A stretch of 64,000 nucleotides of DNA from Colocasia esculenta (taxonomy: Eukaryota; Streptophyta; Magnoliopsida; Alismatales; Araceae). Within the stretch, counting starts at the first letter, position 1; each line of letters starts with the position of its first letter. The notes beneath the pieces are model-generated. The model saw nothing but the letters and a program-made list of their open reading frames with translations, did no database searches and had not been told where the DNA came from. Where the stretch lies: NCBI GenBank assembly GCA_014218235.1, contig CM024759.1, positions 5,844,712 through 5,908,711 of the forward strand. Direction: 5' to 3'. Shown in pieces: positions 24,225-34,858 of the stretch. Position numbers and translations under genes: made by a program.

Positions 24225-27200
24225 GCTCCTCCCTGACAAGCCTGGCGTTCGAATGGTATTCCAGTCTGCCAGCAGGGTCCATATCCGATTGGACCGACAT
24301 GCAAAAGAAATTCAGAGAAAGGTTCTATATTGCTGAGAGGGAGGTGACAGTTGCCGAACTCTATGCAACCAAGCAAAAGAGTGATGAGTCCGCACTGGAC
24401 TATATCCAAAGGTGGAGGAACCTTAGCATGAGATGCAAGCGCCCTCCTCACCAAGAAGATGCAGTTCAGATCTGCAAGCAAAATTTGAAAAGAGAGCTGC
24501 TTGAAAGGATGATCGGAGTAGAGATCCGGTCATTTGACAGGCTGAACAACATGGTGGCGGAAATAGAGGCCTTTCTGGTCAAGTATCCCACCAACTCGTT
24601 CGCCAGTCAAAAGACCAAGCCGGCCGACAAGAAGCCTGCGGGGAAGGAGGTCCACACAGTGGATCTCAAAACATTTGAAAAGCAAAGAGACGGAGGCGAG
24701 GCGGCGGCCGGAACCTCCAGCAACAAAACTGAACCAAAGAGAAAGGTCATTCCTTTCCAAGACAAAATGAGGAAGCCATACTCCTTCCCCAGGGAAAAGA
24801 CTAAGGTGCTATTTGACTGGGGGATCAGATATAACAAGATCACCCTCCCAACACCAAAAAGACCAGATCAAGCTGCAAAGAAAGATGATCCCCGGTACTG
24901 TCTGTACCACCAGATCCTAGGGCACCCTCTAGAGGACTGCTATGTGTTCAAAGACATCGCAGAGTCTCTGATCAAGAAAGGAGAACTGCAGATGGGGGAT
25001 TACAGGGTTGATCCTCCGCAGCCACATGAGTTGCCTGCCCGGCAAGCTGGAGCTAACATGATCTCTATATATCAACAGCTACCAGAAGAGATCTCCGAGG
25101 CCAGCACGGAGAACACCTATAAGAATCTTATCCTCGCCCCAAGCAGAGAGCAGGAGGAGTGGCAAAAGGTGCCCACTAAAGCAAAGAAGCAGCCAGAAAA
25201 GAAATCAGCTCCAAAAGTACATATCCGGGGTGTGACACCTCAGCCGCCGGCACCAGTGGTCACCCCGGTGTGGCACCCAATAGAGCCCCGGGTCGTCATT
25301 CAGAGGAATCCCGGCAACAGAAGGCGTCAAACGCCTCTTCCATTATACAGAGGGGGCAGCCCTTCACTCGAGCGTCTGCAGGCGCTAATTGATGAATTAG
25401 ACGAATATGAGCAACCGAACAGATACCCTGTTCAGTTGCAAGAGTTTGTCCCGTGGGAAGAACTCGAGAAGTTGACCCTGGAGGCACTCGCCGAGCAAGA
25501 GACCCCTCAACCTCAAGAAGATCTATTCTGGGGGCAAGAGCCGATGAAGAAAAAGAAAAAGAGAAGATCCAAGAAAAAGAAGGTGGTGGCAACCCTCTCA
25601 TGCAATACTATCTCCTCCCTGCTAAATTTGGGGGAGCACTATGAAGAAGAGGAGTTCTACCCTTCCCCGAATGATGTCAATCAGGTCGGGGCTTCGGATC
25701 AAGAATTCACAACGAGGTCCGGAAGGAAATGGGGACGAGTGCCTCCGGCCAATCAAAATATCGTCTTCCGAGGTGAACCCTCTTATAAGATCCCGGAGCC
25801 TGAAGTTCGAAGGGCGGAAATTCCGCCTCCTCCGGGGTTTTATCCCAATGAGCAGACTGGGGGCACGGTCCCGTCCTTTGCTGAGTTTCTGGCAGCAGAA
25901 GAGAAGACCAGGGCACTCCCCAAACCCCCAGCATTGCAAAAGAAGGCCGATGGTGAGGAAGACAGCCCGGTCATCAAACCTCAAGCCAAGAATAGTGAAA
26001 ATGACAAAGGAAAGTCAAAGCTAGACGATGTCGGGGCGGAAGACCGAATCATCAAGCTGCTGAAGAAGATTCCCACACGATTCAGTGTTTGGGAAATCCT
26101 CTCATTAAGTGAAGAGACTAGAAAGGCGTTGATCGCAGCCCTGCAGACTCCAGCGCAATATGAGACTTGTCTGGCTGAAGTTCAGGTGGAGGCCGCCGCC
26201 ATCAACTCGGCGTCTATCACATTCACCCCGGAGGACATGCTCCTCCCTATGGCCACTCATAACAGACCTCTGTACATGAGGGGGCAGTTGAATGGACAAC
26301 CCCTAAGCAGAATCCTGGTGGATCCCGGAGCAGCGGTAAACATCCTGCCGTACAAGATCTACCAGAAATATCACTTTAATGTGCACCTGGCCTCAGTGCA
26401 CGACGTGAGAATAGCCGGGTTCAACCAAAAGTTCGAGGTACCTCTGGGAGTCGTAGAACTCGACTTGGTCCTGGGGGACTTCACAACAAAGGTGCAGTTC
26501 CATGTGATCAATGCAAGCACGTCCTACAAGGCTTTGCTGGGTCGGCCCTGGCTCCATCAAAACGGAGTAATCCCGTCAACGCTGCACCAGTGTATCAAAT
26601 ATGTGAAAGGAGGGGAGGAGCAAAGGGTCTTTGCCGATGCTCACCCATTCGAAGTGTATGAGTGTCACCTCCTCGATGCTGATCTGTATCAGGGGCGCTC
26701 AGAAAGCCAAATCTCCCAGAAGGGCGACAAAAAAGAAAGCATCATTGCTCATGAGTGGTTTCCACCGGAACACTCAGAAACCAAAGCCCCTCAAGAGGGT
26801 AAAGCAACAGAAGTCATCCCTGATGATGAGTGGTTCCCGCCACCACCGCCGGGGACCACTGCTGAAGAGCCCATATCAACAGAAGAGGGGGAGGTGCAAT
26901 CATGTGATGCCCCAGAGCACAGGTGTGGTTCTACTCCACAAATAAACGAAAAAGAGCCAGAATTTATTCTGGTCCCAGAGGGCCTTACCAAGCCAGCCGC
27001 CGAAATAGACTGTCAAATAGTAAGGGCATTGAAGACCATGGTGATAGCTCACCCGGGAGGTCGCTTCACGGTCTTCTACGCAGCGGAGGAGCAACCAATG
27101 AGAAGGGATGATGATTGCAAAATCCCTGAAGAGACTGGAGACCCCTTGGTTCCGATCATAGGACTCCCAGACATGTCCGATGCAGTCGCCAGGCTGGCCG

Positions 27201-29461
27201 AAAGTCAACAAATCCCTCTTCGGCAACGCCTCAGTCAGAGGGAGATGTTCAGAAAGCTATGGTACCCGCCGAATATGGACAGGGACCTGTTAAAAATCAC
27301 CCAGCACCCAGGACTCGGCTTGTCACTGGGAGAAAGATATACGGTTGGCATGATCAGCATAGCCAATCAAACAGAAGAAAACCCTTCGGGAGTAGTCTAT
27401 GACGACTACCCTGAAGAAAGAGGCATGGTGGAAATGGCTGCGAGTGCATGCGATAAGTCTCCCCAGGAGGCAGCGGCGTTCCTCGCCTGCACTCCCGTGG
27501 AGTCTCTTGCCGCCCGAGTACTCCCGACAGCTAGGGAAAACAGACACAATGAAGCAGCACTGTTGGGCCCTGCAAGCTCACAAGAGATAAGAGAGAAAGA
27601 AGTGATAATGGATGTTCCGTTGAATCTAAGCCGAGAGGCCCAAGGGACAGAAGCGACGGAAAGAGATGCACCAGTTGCAGTCCTACAAAGAGAATATGTG
27701 GAGGTGCTAGAGGCAGTAGCCGATGAAGAAGGCTTCGTAGACCTCCAGCCAGCACCAGAAGAGCTTGAAGATGGTGGCCAGGCCACAGTGGATGAGCTAG
27801 TGGAAGTGAACCTCGGCACGGAAGGTGACTACCGGCCAACCTTCCTAAGCGCCCTCATCCCAGAGGAAGAGAAGCGGCGATACATCATGCTGTTAAAAGA
27901 GTTCCGGGACTGCTTTGCCTGGAATTACAAGGAGATGCCGGGACTCAGCCCCGATGTGGCACAGCACATCCTGGCAATTGACCCGAAAATAGAACCGGTC
28001 AAACAAGCTCCAAGGAGAATGAGGCCGGAATTGATCAACAAAGTGTGTGCTGAAGTGGACAAATTGATAGACGTGGACTTCGTTGGAGAGAACCAGTATA
28101 CTACCTGGTTGGCAAACATCGTCCCTGTCAAAAAGAAGAATGGACAGATCCGGATCTGCGTAGATTTTCGAGATCTGAACAAGGCATGCCCAAAAGATGA
28201 TTTTCCGGTGCCAATCACTGAAGTGATGATAGACGCCACCACCGGACATGAAGCCTTGTCATTTATGGACGGATCGTCTGGCTACAACCAGATATGGATA
28301 GCCGAACAAGACAGGGTGCATACCGCCTTTAGGTCACCCAAGGGGATCTTCCACTACAAGAGAATGCCCTTCGGCCTCAGAAATGCCGGGGCAACCTACC
28401 AAAGAGCCATGACGAAAATCTTTGATGAGCTGCTCTATAAAAAGGTAGAGTGCTACATCGATGACCTCGTGGTCAAAACAAGAAGAAGAGAAGATCATTT
28501 GGCCGACCTCAGGGCCGTTTTTGAAAGGCTGAGGCGGTATGAGCTGAAAATGAACCCGATGAAGTGTGCCTTCGGGGTATCCAGCGGCAAATTCCTGGGC
28601 TTCATCGTCCGATACAGGGGAATAGAAATAGACCCTGTCAAAATCAAAGCCATCCAAGAGCTGCCGCCACCAAAGAATCTGACCGAGCTCAGGTCACTAC
28701 AAGGACGACTGGCCTACATTCGTAGGTTTGTCTCAAATTTGTCGGGACGATGTCATCCCTTCCACAAATTGATGGGGAAAGACGTCCCTTTCAAATGGAA
28801 TCAGGAGTGCCAAGACGCTCTGGATCAATTGAAAGCATACCTGAACACTCCACCCGTGTTAGGTGCTCCTGCAAAAGGCCGTCCTCTCATCCTGTACATA
28901 GCAACTACAGAGCACTCCCTGGGGGCTATGCTAGCACAAGAAAATGAGGAAGGAAAAGAGCAAGCACTCTACTACCTCAGTCGAAGGTTAGTGGGGGCAG
29001 AAGAGAGATATTCTCCAATTGAGAGAGTATGCCTAGCCTTGGTGTTCGCAGCCAAGAAGATGAGACATTATATGCTGTCACACGAGGTTAGGCTGATCTC
29101 CAGGGCCGACCCCGTCAAATACATACTCTCCCAACCAGCGTTGAAGGGAAGAATAGGCAAATGGGCTGTCATCTTGATGGAATTTGACATCAAATACATC
29201 CCTCAAAAGGCAATCAAAGGACAGGCGGTAGCTGACTTCTTTGCAGCTCACCCTGTACCAGAAAATTCTCCGCTCGTTACGGAGCTACCAGAAGATGAGA
29301 CCCTCGAAGTAAACCAACTGCAAACAGCCACCTGGCAACTCTACTTCGATGGAGCGTCAAGAATAGAACCAACCGCATATGGCAGTGCCAGAGTCCGAGC
29401 GGGGGCAGGTATCGTCCTGAAGTCGCCTGAAGGAGAAGTCACACACCTCCTGCTCAATTAA
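24225..29461 (+). CDS. Tat polyprotein: Gag core, protease, RT, RNase H
   Basis: One open frame of more than 1,700 codons. It starts inside Gag (SLTSLAFEWYSSLPAG, then the helical MQKKFRERF to YIQRWRNL region). A CLYHQILGHPLEDC finger-like motif lies near 24900, and the protease motif LVDPGAAVNILP at 26315-26350 with DPGA in place of the usual DSGA or DTGA. RT shows RICVDFRDLNKACPKDD, RMPFGLRNAGATYQ and the catalytic YIDD at 28454-28465. RNase H follows (ALYYLSRRLVGAEERY). The frame then enters the second RNase H (WQLYFDGAS) and stops at 29461 because of a one-base shift near 29452-29459. No intron is needed between protease and RT, unlike Ogre. Both frame breaks could be assembly errors. Confidence 0.9.
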
Positions 29462-31217
29462 CAAGCCATGCACTAACAATGAGGCTGAATATGAGGCCTT
29501 GATTATCGGCTTGCAAGTGGCTCTCTTCATGAATATAAAGGTGTTGCAAGTCTTCGGCGACTCAATGCTAATCGTCAAACAAGTGCAAGGGGAGTTTGAT
29601 GTCAAAAAGCCAGAGTTGCTGCCATACCACCGAAAGGTGAAAAGACTCCTGTCAAAATTCTATCGAATAGAAATAGAGCATATCGGCAGAAGCAGGAATG
29701 CACAAGCTGACGCCCTAGCAAAACTGGCTAGCTCTCTGGCGGTGCCACCAAATGAGAAGCTAGAAGTCATTGTCATGAATCGGCGGCAAGTCCCCAGCAT
29801 GATAGAAGAAGAGTTTGAAAATGAAGAGAGCGGCCAAGAAGAAGTGTCTGCGGCCGAAGAGATCGTGCAAAAAGACTGGAGAGAGCCCTTGCTGCAATGG
29901 TTCGGACACCAGCAATTGCCCTCCCAAAGAGAAGAAAGGATCAAACTGGTCAGAATAAAAGACTCATACGAGTTAAGAGGTGGAGTCCTGTTCAGAATCA
30001 TGGCGGACTCCAAGAAAAAGATCTTGCTAAGGTGCCTGTCACCTGAAGAGGCCGGGAAGGTCATGAAAGAGGTGCACGCCGGGATCGCTGGCGCCCATCA
30101 GGCCGGGCCGAAGATGAAAATAGAAATCAAAAAGCTCGGCTATTACTGGCCAACCATGTTTGAAGACTGTGGCAATTTTGCCAAGACATGTCAAAAATGT
30201 CAAGAGCATGCGGTCATCCCAAGGAGACCTCCCATACATCTGCATCCGACCGTTCCAAGTTGGCCGTTTGCACAATGGGGAACAGATGTTGTGGGCCCTC
30301 TGCCACCTTCCTCATCGGGGTGTAAATACATCCTGGCTATCACCGATTACTTCTCAAGGTGGGCCGAGGCTGTGGCATTAAGAGAAGTAACGGGGGAGTT
30401 GGTGGCACGCTTCATCCAGCGAAACATCATCTTCAGATTCGGCAGTCCGGACCGAATCATATCAGACAATGGAACACACTTCAAGAACCAGAAGGTGTTC
30501 AGAATGGCCGCAAAATACAGAATAGACTGGAGGACTTCCACTCCCTACAATCCGCAAGCCAATGGCCTGGCGGAAGCCTTCAATAAGACATTGTGCACAC
30601 TATTGGCCAAAACCGTCAGTGCCAACAAAAGAGATTGGGAGGACCGGATGTACGAAACCTTATGGGCCTACCGGACCATCTACAAAACACCAACAGGCTG
30701 CTCACCTTTCTCCCTGGTATACGGTTCAGAAGCCGTGGTTCCGGTAGAACTGGAAGTGCCATCCCTCAGGGTGGCCATGCAGCATGGACTAGCTCCTGAA
30801 AATCAAACCAATGTCGAAAGGAGGCTCGAAGAACTCTCCGATTTGGAAGGGAAAAGATTACGAGCCCAACAGAACATTCAAGTGTACCAGGCCCGCATAG
30901 CACGTGCCTTCGACAAGCTCGTCAAGGGTCGTGAGTTCAAGAAAGGAGACCTGGTAATGGTCAAGAAAAGAGAAGTCATGGCCGGCAACCCAAAAGGGAA
31001 GTTGAACGTGAATTGGACTGGGCCATACGTGGTCCAAAGAGTCTATGAAGGCGGCGCCTACGTCCTGGTCAACCATCGGGGTGAAATACAATTCCCACCC
31101 CTCAATGGAAGACATCTGAAGCTGTATCACGCCTGCCATCCAGACTTCAATGGTCAGAGTCGTGAGCAACAAGAGGCTGAACAAGAAGTGGATCTGATCG
31201 ACTTGTTCGACGAATGA
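29454..31217 (+). CDS. Tat second RNase H (archaeal type) and integrase
   Basis: Continues the polyprotein. The second RNase H has TNNEAEYEALIIGL and VFGDSMLIVKQVQGEF, then HIGRSRNAQADALAKLAS; this extra domain is specific to the Tat lineage. Integrase follows: zinc-binding HAGIAGAH and CQKCQ, then the catalytic core with D in GTDVVGPLP (about 30280), D in ISDNGTHF (about 30465) and E in NGLAEAFNKTL (about 30575). The C-terminal end (KGDLVMVKKRE, LNVNWTGPYVVQRVYEGGAYVL) reaches the TGA at 31215. No chromodomain is present, as expected for Tat. All three catalytic acids are intact, so apart from the upstream frame shift this enzyme looks functional. Confidence 0.92.
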   Translation, partial: SINKPCTNNEAEYEALIIGLQVALFMNIKVLQVFGDSMLIVKQVQGEFDVKKPELLPYHRKVKRLLSKFYRIEIEHIGRSRNAQADALAKLASSLAVPPNEKLEVIVMNRRQVPSMIEEEFENEESGQEEVSAAEEIVQKDWREPLLQWFGHQQLPSQREERIKLVRIKDSYELRGGVLFRIMADSKKKILLRCLSPEEAGKVMKEVHAGIAGAHQAGPKMKIEIKKLGYYWPTMFEDCGNFAKTCQKCQEHAVIPRRPPIHLHPTVPSWPFAQWGTDVVGPLPPSSSGCKYILAITDYFSRWAEAVALREVTGELVARFIQRNIIFRFGSPDRIISDNGTHFKNQKVFRMAAKYRIDWRTSTPYNPQANGLAEAFNKTLCTLLAKTVSANKRDWEDRMYETLWAYRTIYKTPTGCSPFSLVYGSEAVVPVELEVPSLRVAMQHGLAPENQTNVERRLEELSDLEGKRLRAQQNIQVYQARIARAFDKLVKGREFKKGDLVMVKKREVMAGNPKGKLNVNWTGPYVVQRVYEGGAYVLVNHRGEIQFPPLNGRHLKLYHACHPDFNGQSREQQEAEQEVDLIDLFDE

Positions 31218-31222
31218 GGAGC

Positions 31223-31312
31223 TCGGCTGCCACAAAAGAACTGTTGTATCCGCAACAGCGAAGAGTTTCGGCTGCCACAAAAGAACTGTTGCATCCGCAA
31301 CAGCAGGGAGTT
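31223..31312. repeat. Two 45-bp direct repeats right after the integrase stop
   Basis: Two tandem units with few differences (starts at 31223 and 31268). Each contains a perfect 6-bp stem CTGTTG/CAACAG with a 6-base loop. Position directly behind the pol stop suggests an RNA structure at the end of the pol reading frame; function unknown. Confidence 0.6.
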
Positions 31313-32150
31313 TCTACCCTCTACTCCCCCATATGTATAAGAAATAGACAAAGGACAAATAGCAAAAAAAAACAGCAAAAAAACGAAACAAAACAAAACA
31401 GCAAAAAATAAGACATTAAGTTCTCAAACCCCCGGGACATTAGTCGCCGATGACGAAGAGCCAAAAAAAAAGAAAATGTAAAAAAATGGCATGCAATGCA
31501 TGGCAAAAATAGAAAGGAGGCAGCCATACCGCTAGCCGGACCATGGCTCTGAGGCGACGAATGTCCCAACAAAATTTATGAGACCTTCGCTGATTCTAGG
31601 GGGTGGACAATGAAAAGAGTCCCCCATCTATAATTGGCATCATGCCTTTTAATGAGTTATGTGAGGATAGTTCGAGTTTTCCGTGCCTTTCCTCGCATGA
31701 AAAGATTTCCTAAAAGACAAGAAGTGCATGTTTCCTTGAATATAAAAAAGAGACATACATATATATGAAAGAGTAATAAAAGACTTAAATGAGAACTTTG
31801 TGCTTTAGCATGCATAAGCAATTGCTATCCAACTGGCCTAACCCCTACCGTCTTTTGTGGGCAGGAAACCTGTACGGTTGGCGCCGAAGCCACGACAAAA
31901 GCCGACGACGGCGACGAATCTAAGAGATTGGCGTCATTCAGACGATCAAGTCCCACCGGCAGGCACGTCGCAGCAGCACGAAGCCACATCGGCAATCGGG
32001 TTGCAAAGAGGAAAAGCGTCAACAAGCTCGAGCGGCCGACGTTGGCTAAGACGTTGGCAGACTACGCCACCATCCCCGCCTTATTAAAAAAAGAAAAAAA
32101 AGGGGGGGGCTAAAAATAGAGATGCCCGTCAGACTTGTCCGCTGGGCAAG
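31313..32150. other. Non-coding spacer behind Tat pol
   Basis: AT-rich sequence with A runs near 31360-31410 and 31465-31490. It has no convincing open frame on either strand. It separates pol from the repeat block. Confidence 0.45.
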
Positions 32151-33660
32151 GGCAAAAAGGACTAAGACCCGGCTATGGTAAAACCCGTAAAGGGCGCCAT
32201 GGGCAAAATTGGGTACTCCGCTACGTGAAAACCCGAAAGGGCGCCAACTCGATAAGGAGAAAAAAAAAAAAAAAAGAAAAAAAAAAAAAAAAAAGAAAGG
32301 GATGACGACAAACATCGAATTCCAGTAGATGCACAAGTCAAATAGAAGGCCGTCGCCCTGACGGCAAAAGTCAAATAGAAGGCCGTCGCCCTGACGGTAA
32401 AAGCCAAATAGAAGGCCGTCGCCCTGACGGTAAAAGTCAAATAGAAGGCCGTCATCCCTGACGGTAAAAGTCAAATAGAAGGCCGTCGCCCTGACGGTAA
32501 AAGTCAAATAGAAGGCCGTCGCCCTGACGGTAAAAGCCAAATAGAAGGCCGTCGCCCTGACGGTAAAAGCCAAATAGAAGGCCGTCACCCTGACGGCAAA
32601 AGTCAAATAGAAGGCCGTCATCCTGACGGTAAAAGTCAAATAGAAGGCCGTCGCCCTGACGGTAAAAGTCAAATAGAAGGCCGTCGCCCTGACGGTAAAA
32701 GCCAAATAGAAGGCCGTCGCCTTGACGGTAAAAGCCAAATAGAAGGCCGTCACCCTGACGGCAAAAGTCAAATAGAAGGCCGTCATCCTGACGGTAAAAG
32801 TCAAATAGAAGGCCGTCGCCCTGACGGTAAAAGTCAAATAGAAGGCCGTCGCCCTGACGGTAAAAGCCAAATAGAAGGCCGTCGCCCTGACGGTAAAAGT
32901 CAAATAGAAGGCCGTCGCCCTGACGGTAAAAGTCAAATAGAAGGCCGTCATCCCGACGGTGGAATAGAAGGCCGTCACTCCGACGGTGGAATAGAAGGCC
33001 GTCACTCCGACGGTGAAATAGAAGGCCGTCATCCCGACGGTGAAATAGAAGGCCGTCATCCCGACGGTGGAATAGAAGGCCGTCACTCCGACGGTGGAAT
33101 AGAAGGCCGTCATCCCGACGGTGGAATAGAAGGCCGTCACTCCGACGGTGAATAGAAGGCCGTCACTCCGACGGTGGAATAGAAGGCCGTCACTCCGACG
33201 GTGGAATAGAAGGCCGTCGCTCCGACGGTGGAATAGAAGGCCGTCACTCCGACGGTGGAATAGAAGGCCGTCATCTCGACGGTGGAATAGAAGGCCGTCA
33301 CTCTGACGGTGGAATAGAAGGCCGTCGTCTCCGACGGTGAAATGGAAGGTCGTTACTTCTGACAGCAAAAGTCCCTGTCGAGCTAACGGCCGATAGACGG
33401 CAAAGGATCCCGTCACCTCAAAAAAAAAAGAAAAAAAGAGAGGTTAAAAAAATAGAGATGCCTCGTTGGACTCACTCGAACCACCTGTCGAGTGAGGGTA
33501 AAAAGAACTAAAACCCGGCCATGGTGAAAACCCGAAAGGGCGCCATGGGCAAAATAGGGTACCCCGCTACACGAAAACCCGAAAGGGCGTGTAGGCAAAA
33601 GCAAGAGGGGGTCGCGTTGGGCGAAAACCCGAAAGGGCGCTCAGCTCGATAATGTGAACC
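32150..33660. repeat. Flanking motif GAAAACCCGAAAGGGCG around the minisatellite
   Basis: A block containing CCCGGCTATGG or CCCGGCCATGG, GGGCGCCATGGGCAAAAT and AAAACCCGAAAGGGCG occurs left (32160-32255) and right (33508-33660) of the tandem array. The AAACCCG-AAAGGGCG word appears about five times. The two blocks are a diverged direct repeat, so the array may have grown between copies of an older repeat. Confidence 0.6.
32336..33350. repeat. Two-part minisatellite (33-bp and 27-bp units) built on an invariant hairpin
   Basis: From 32336 to about 32958 the unit is 33 bp, around 19 copies. From there to about 33350 it is 27 bp, around 14 copies. Every unit holds GGCCGTC-N5-GACGG, a 5-bp stem CCGTC/GACGG, with the loop varying (GCCCT, ATCCT, ACCCT, ACTCC, ATCCC) while the stem stays fixed. 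Both unit lengths are multiples of three, which keeps a long frame open on the - strand. Its translation is only the repeat (TVRATAFYLTF), and I do not call it a protein. The array lies between pol and the 3' end of the antisense gene. Confidence 0.92.
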
Positions 33661-33856
33661 AAAAAAAAAGAGAAAAAAAGAGAGACAACAAATAAAGATA
33701 TGCACACCATAGCAAGGCATCAAGAAGGAACATCTGTGTCCAAAATAAAATGCCTTTCATTAATAAGTGACATGGAGCTACAAAGGCATAGAGGCAAGGC
33801 CTCAGGAATAAAAGGAGGGGATATAAAAAGCATAGAAATAGAGCGGGCCCAATGCC

Positions 33857-34858
33857 TCATGGCAAGTCCCGGAACAGCTCCTCAAGCGACAAGATACCCA
33901 CATGAGGGGAGCATATTCTCTCTTTCAGGCTCGCCTTCCTGGATTGAACCTCCGACAGCGTCTGCTTCGCCAAAATCAACCGGTCTTCATCCACCGCAAT
34001 GGCCAGCTCCTGTTCAGCTTTCAAGTCGGCAAGGGTGCCTCGTCTGGCCTTGGCGGTGTGCAATTCAGCCTCCAAAAGATGTATCTTGGAGTCTAAGGCC
34101 GTTGACTCCTCATCATATCCTCTGATAAGAGACCGGCGATGCTCCAGGTCGTCGGCCAATGGGTTCAACACCGCTTTACAGTCCGACTGTTGGATTTCCA
34201 AAGCATTCATTTGGTCGGACAATTCGCGTTGGAGGTAGTCGCGGCGCTTTAAGAGTTTGAGCAACAGAGTGACTCTGTTCGCCCAATCATCCAATGAGCA
34301 ACCCATGATGACTAGGACCCCTGTCATTTGGTCGGCGGCAGCTTTCACCCTCTCGTAGGGAATGGCAGGGTTCTGGCGCACCAGTGTGCGCAAAGAGGAT
34401 AACTGTCCGTGGACCATGGCGTCTGAAGAGCAAAAATCTCCGGATGATCTAACAGCCGGAACCTGAAATTCTACCTGGGCGTCCACCTCCGCCCATAGGC
34501 TGGCGTCCACCACGGTAGAGCATGAGGCGAGCCCCGCTGAAGAGAGGCTGGTTCCGGCCGAAGAGACGTTAAGAGCCCCACCGGAGGTAGCAGGAGTTGC
34601 TGCTGCTTCAGAAAAAACTACCTCCTTGCCGGAAATGTCCTTGACAAGGTTGGTAGCCGACGCTTGGAGGGTACTTGTGCTGTCACCAGGAAGGGCCGTT
34701 GGTGGACTCACTTCAACCTCAGGGGCGGGATCTTCAGCCATGCCCTGCATTCCGTCTGCTGATAATGGATTCAATGTGGGATCCCCGATATCTGGTAAGT
34801 CGACGCCAACTGTCGGCGAAGACTCGGGGGTGTTGGTGTCCTGGACTTCCTCAAAATC
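33857..34858 (-). CDS. Antisense gene, terminal coiled-coil exon
   Basis: 333 codons plus stop. An acidic, proline/serine-rich first part (DFEEVQDTNTPESSPT) is followed from about LRTLVRQNPAIPYERVK by long charged helices with heptad character (LQRELSDQMNALEIQQ, LDSKIHLLEAELHTAKARR, DEDRLILAKQTLSEVQ). This predicts a coiled coil of more than 100 residues, so the protein probably oligomerises. Uninterrupted and ending normally at 33857. Confidence 0.65.
   Translation of the reverse strand, partial: DFEEVQDTNTPESSPTVGVDLPDIGDPTLNPLSADGMQGMAEDPAPEVEVSPPTALPGDSTSTLQASATNLVKDISGKEVVFSEAAATPATSGGALNVSSAGTSLSSAGLASCSTVVDASLWAEVDAQVEFQVPAVRSSGDFCSSDAMVHGQLSSLRTLVRQNPAIPYERVKAAADQMTGVLVIMGCSLDDWANRVTLLLKLLKRRDYLQRELSDQMNALEIQQSDCKAVLNPLADDLEHRRSLIRGYDEESTALDSKIHLLEAELHTAKARRGTLADLKAEQELAIAVDEDRLILAKQTLSEVQSRKASLKERICSPHVGILSLEELFRDLP

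Noticed and set aside
24219..24240. Programmed ribosomal frameshift in Tat gag
   Set aside because: A run of four T lies at the break, but there is no clear slippery heptamer plus pseudoknot. It falls inside the capsid fold, where a programmed shift makes no sense; an indel is simpler.
32336..33350. CRISPR-like array
   Set aside because: Regular repeats, but no unique spacers, no cas genes, and the locus lies in a plant retrotransposon.
32046..33416. 456-codon frame on the - strand
   Set aside because: It is the translation of the 33/27-bp minisatellite; unit lengths divisible by three keep it open. No domain or non-repeat core.
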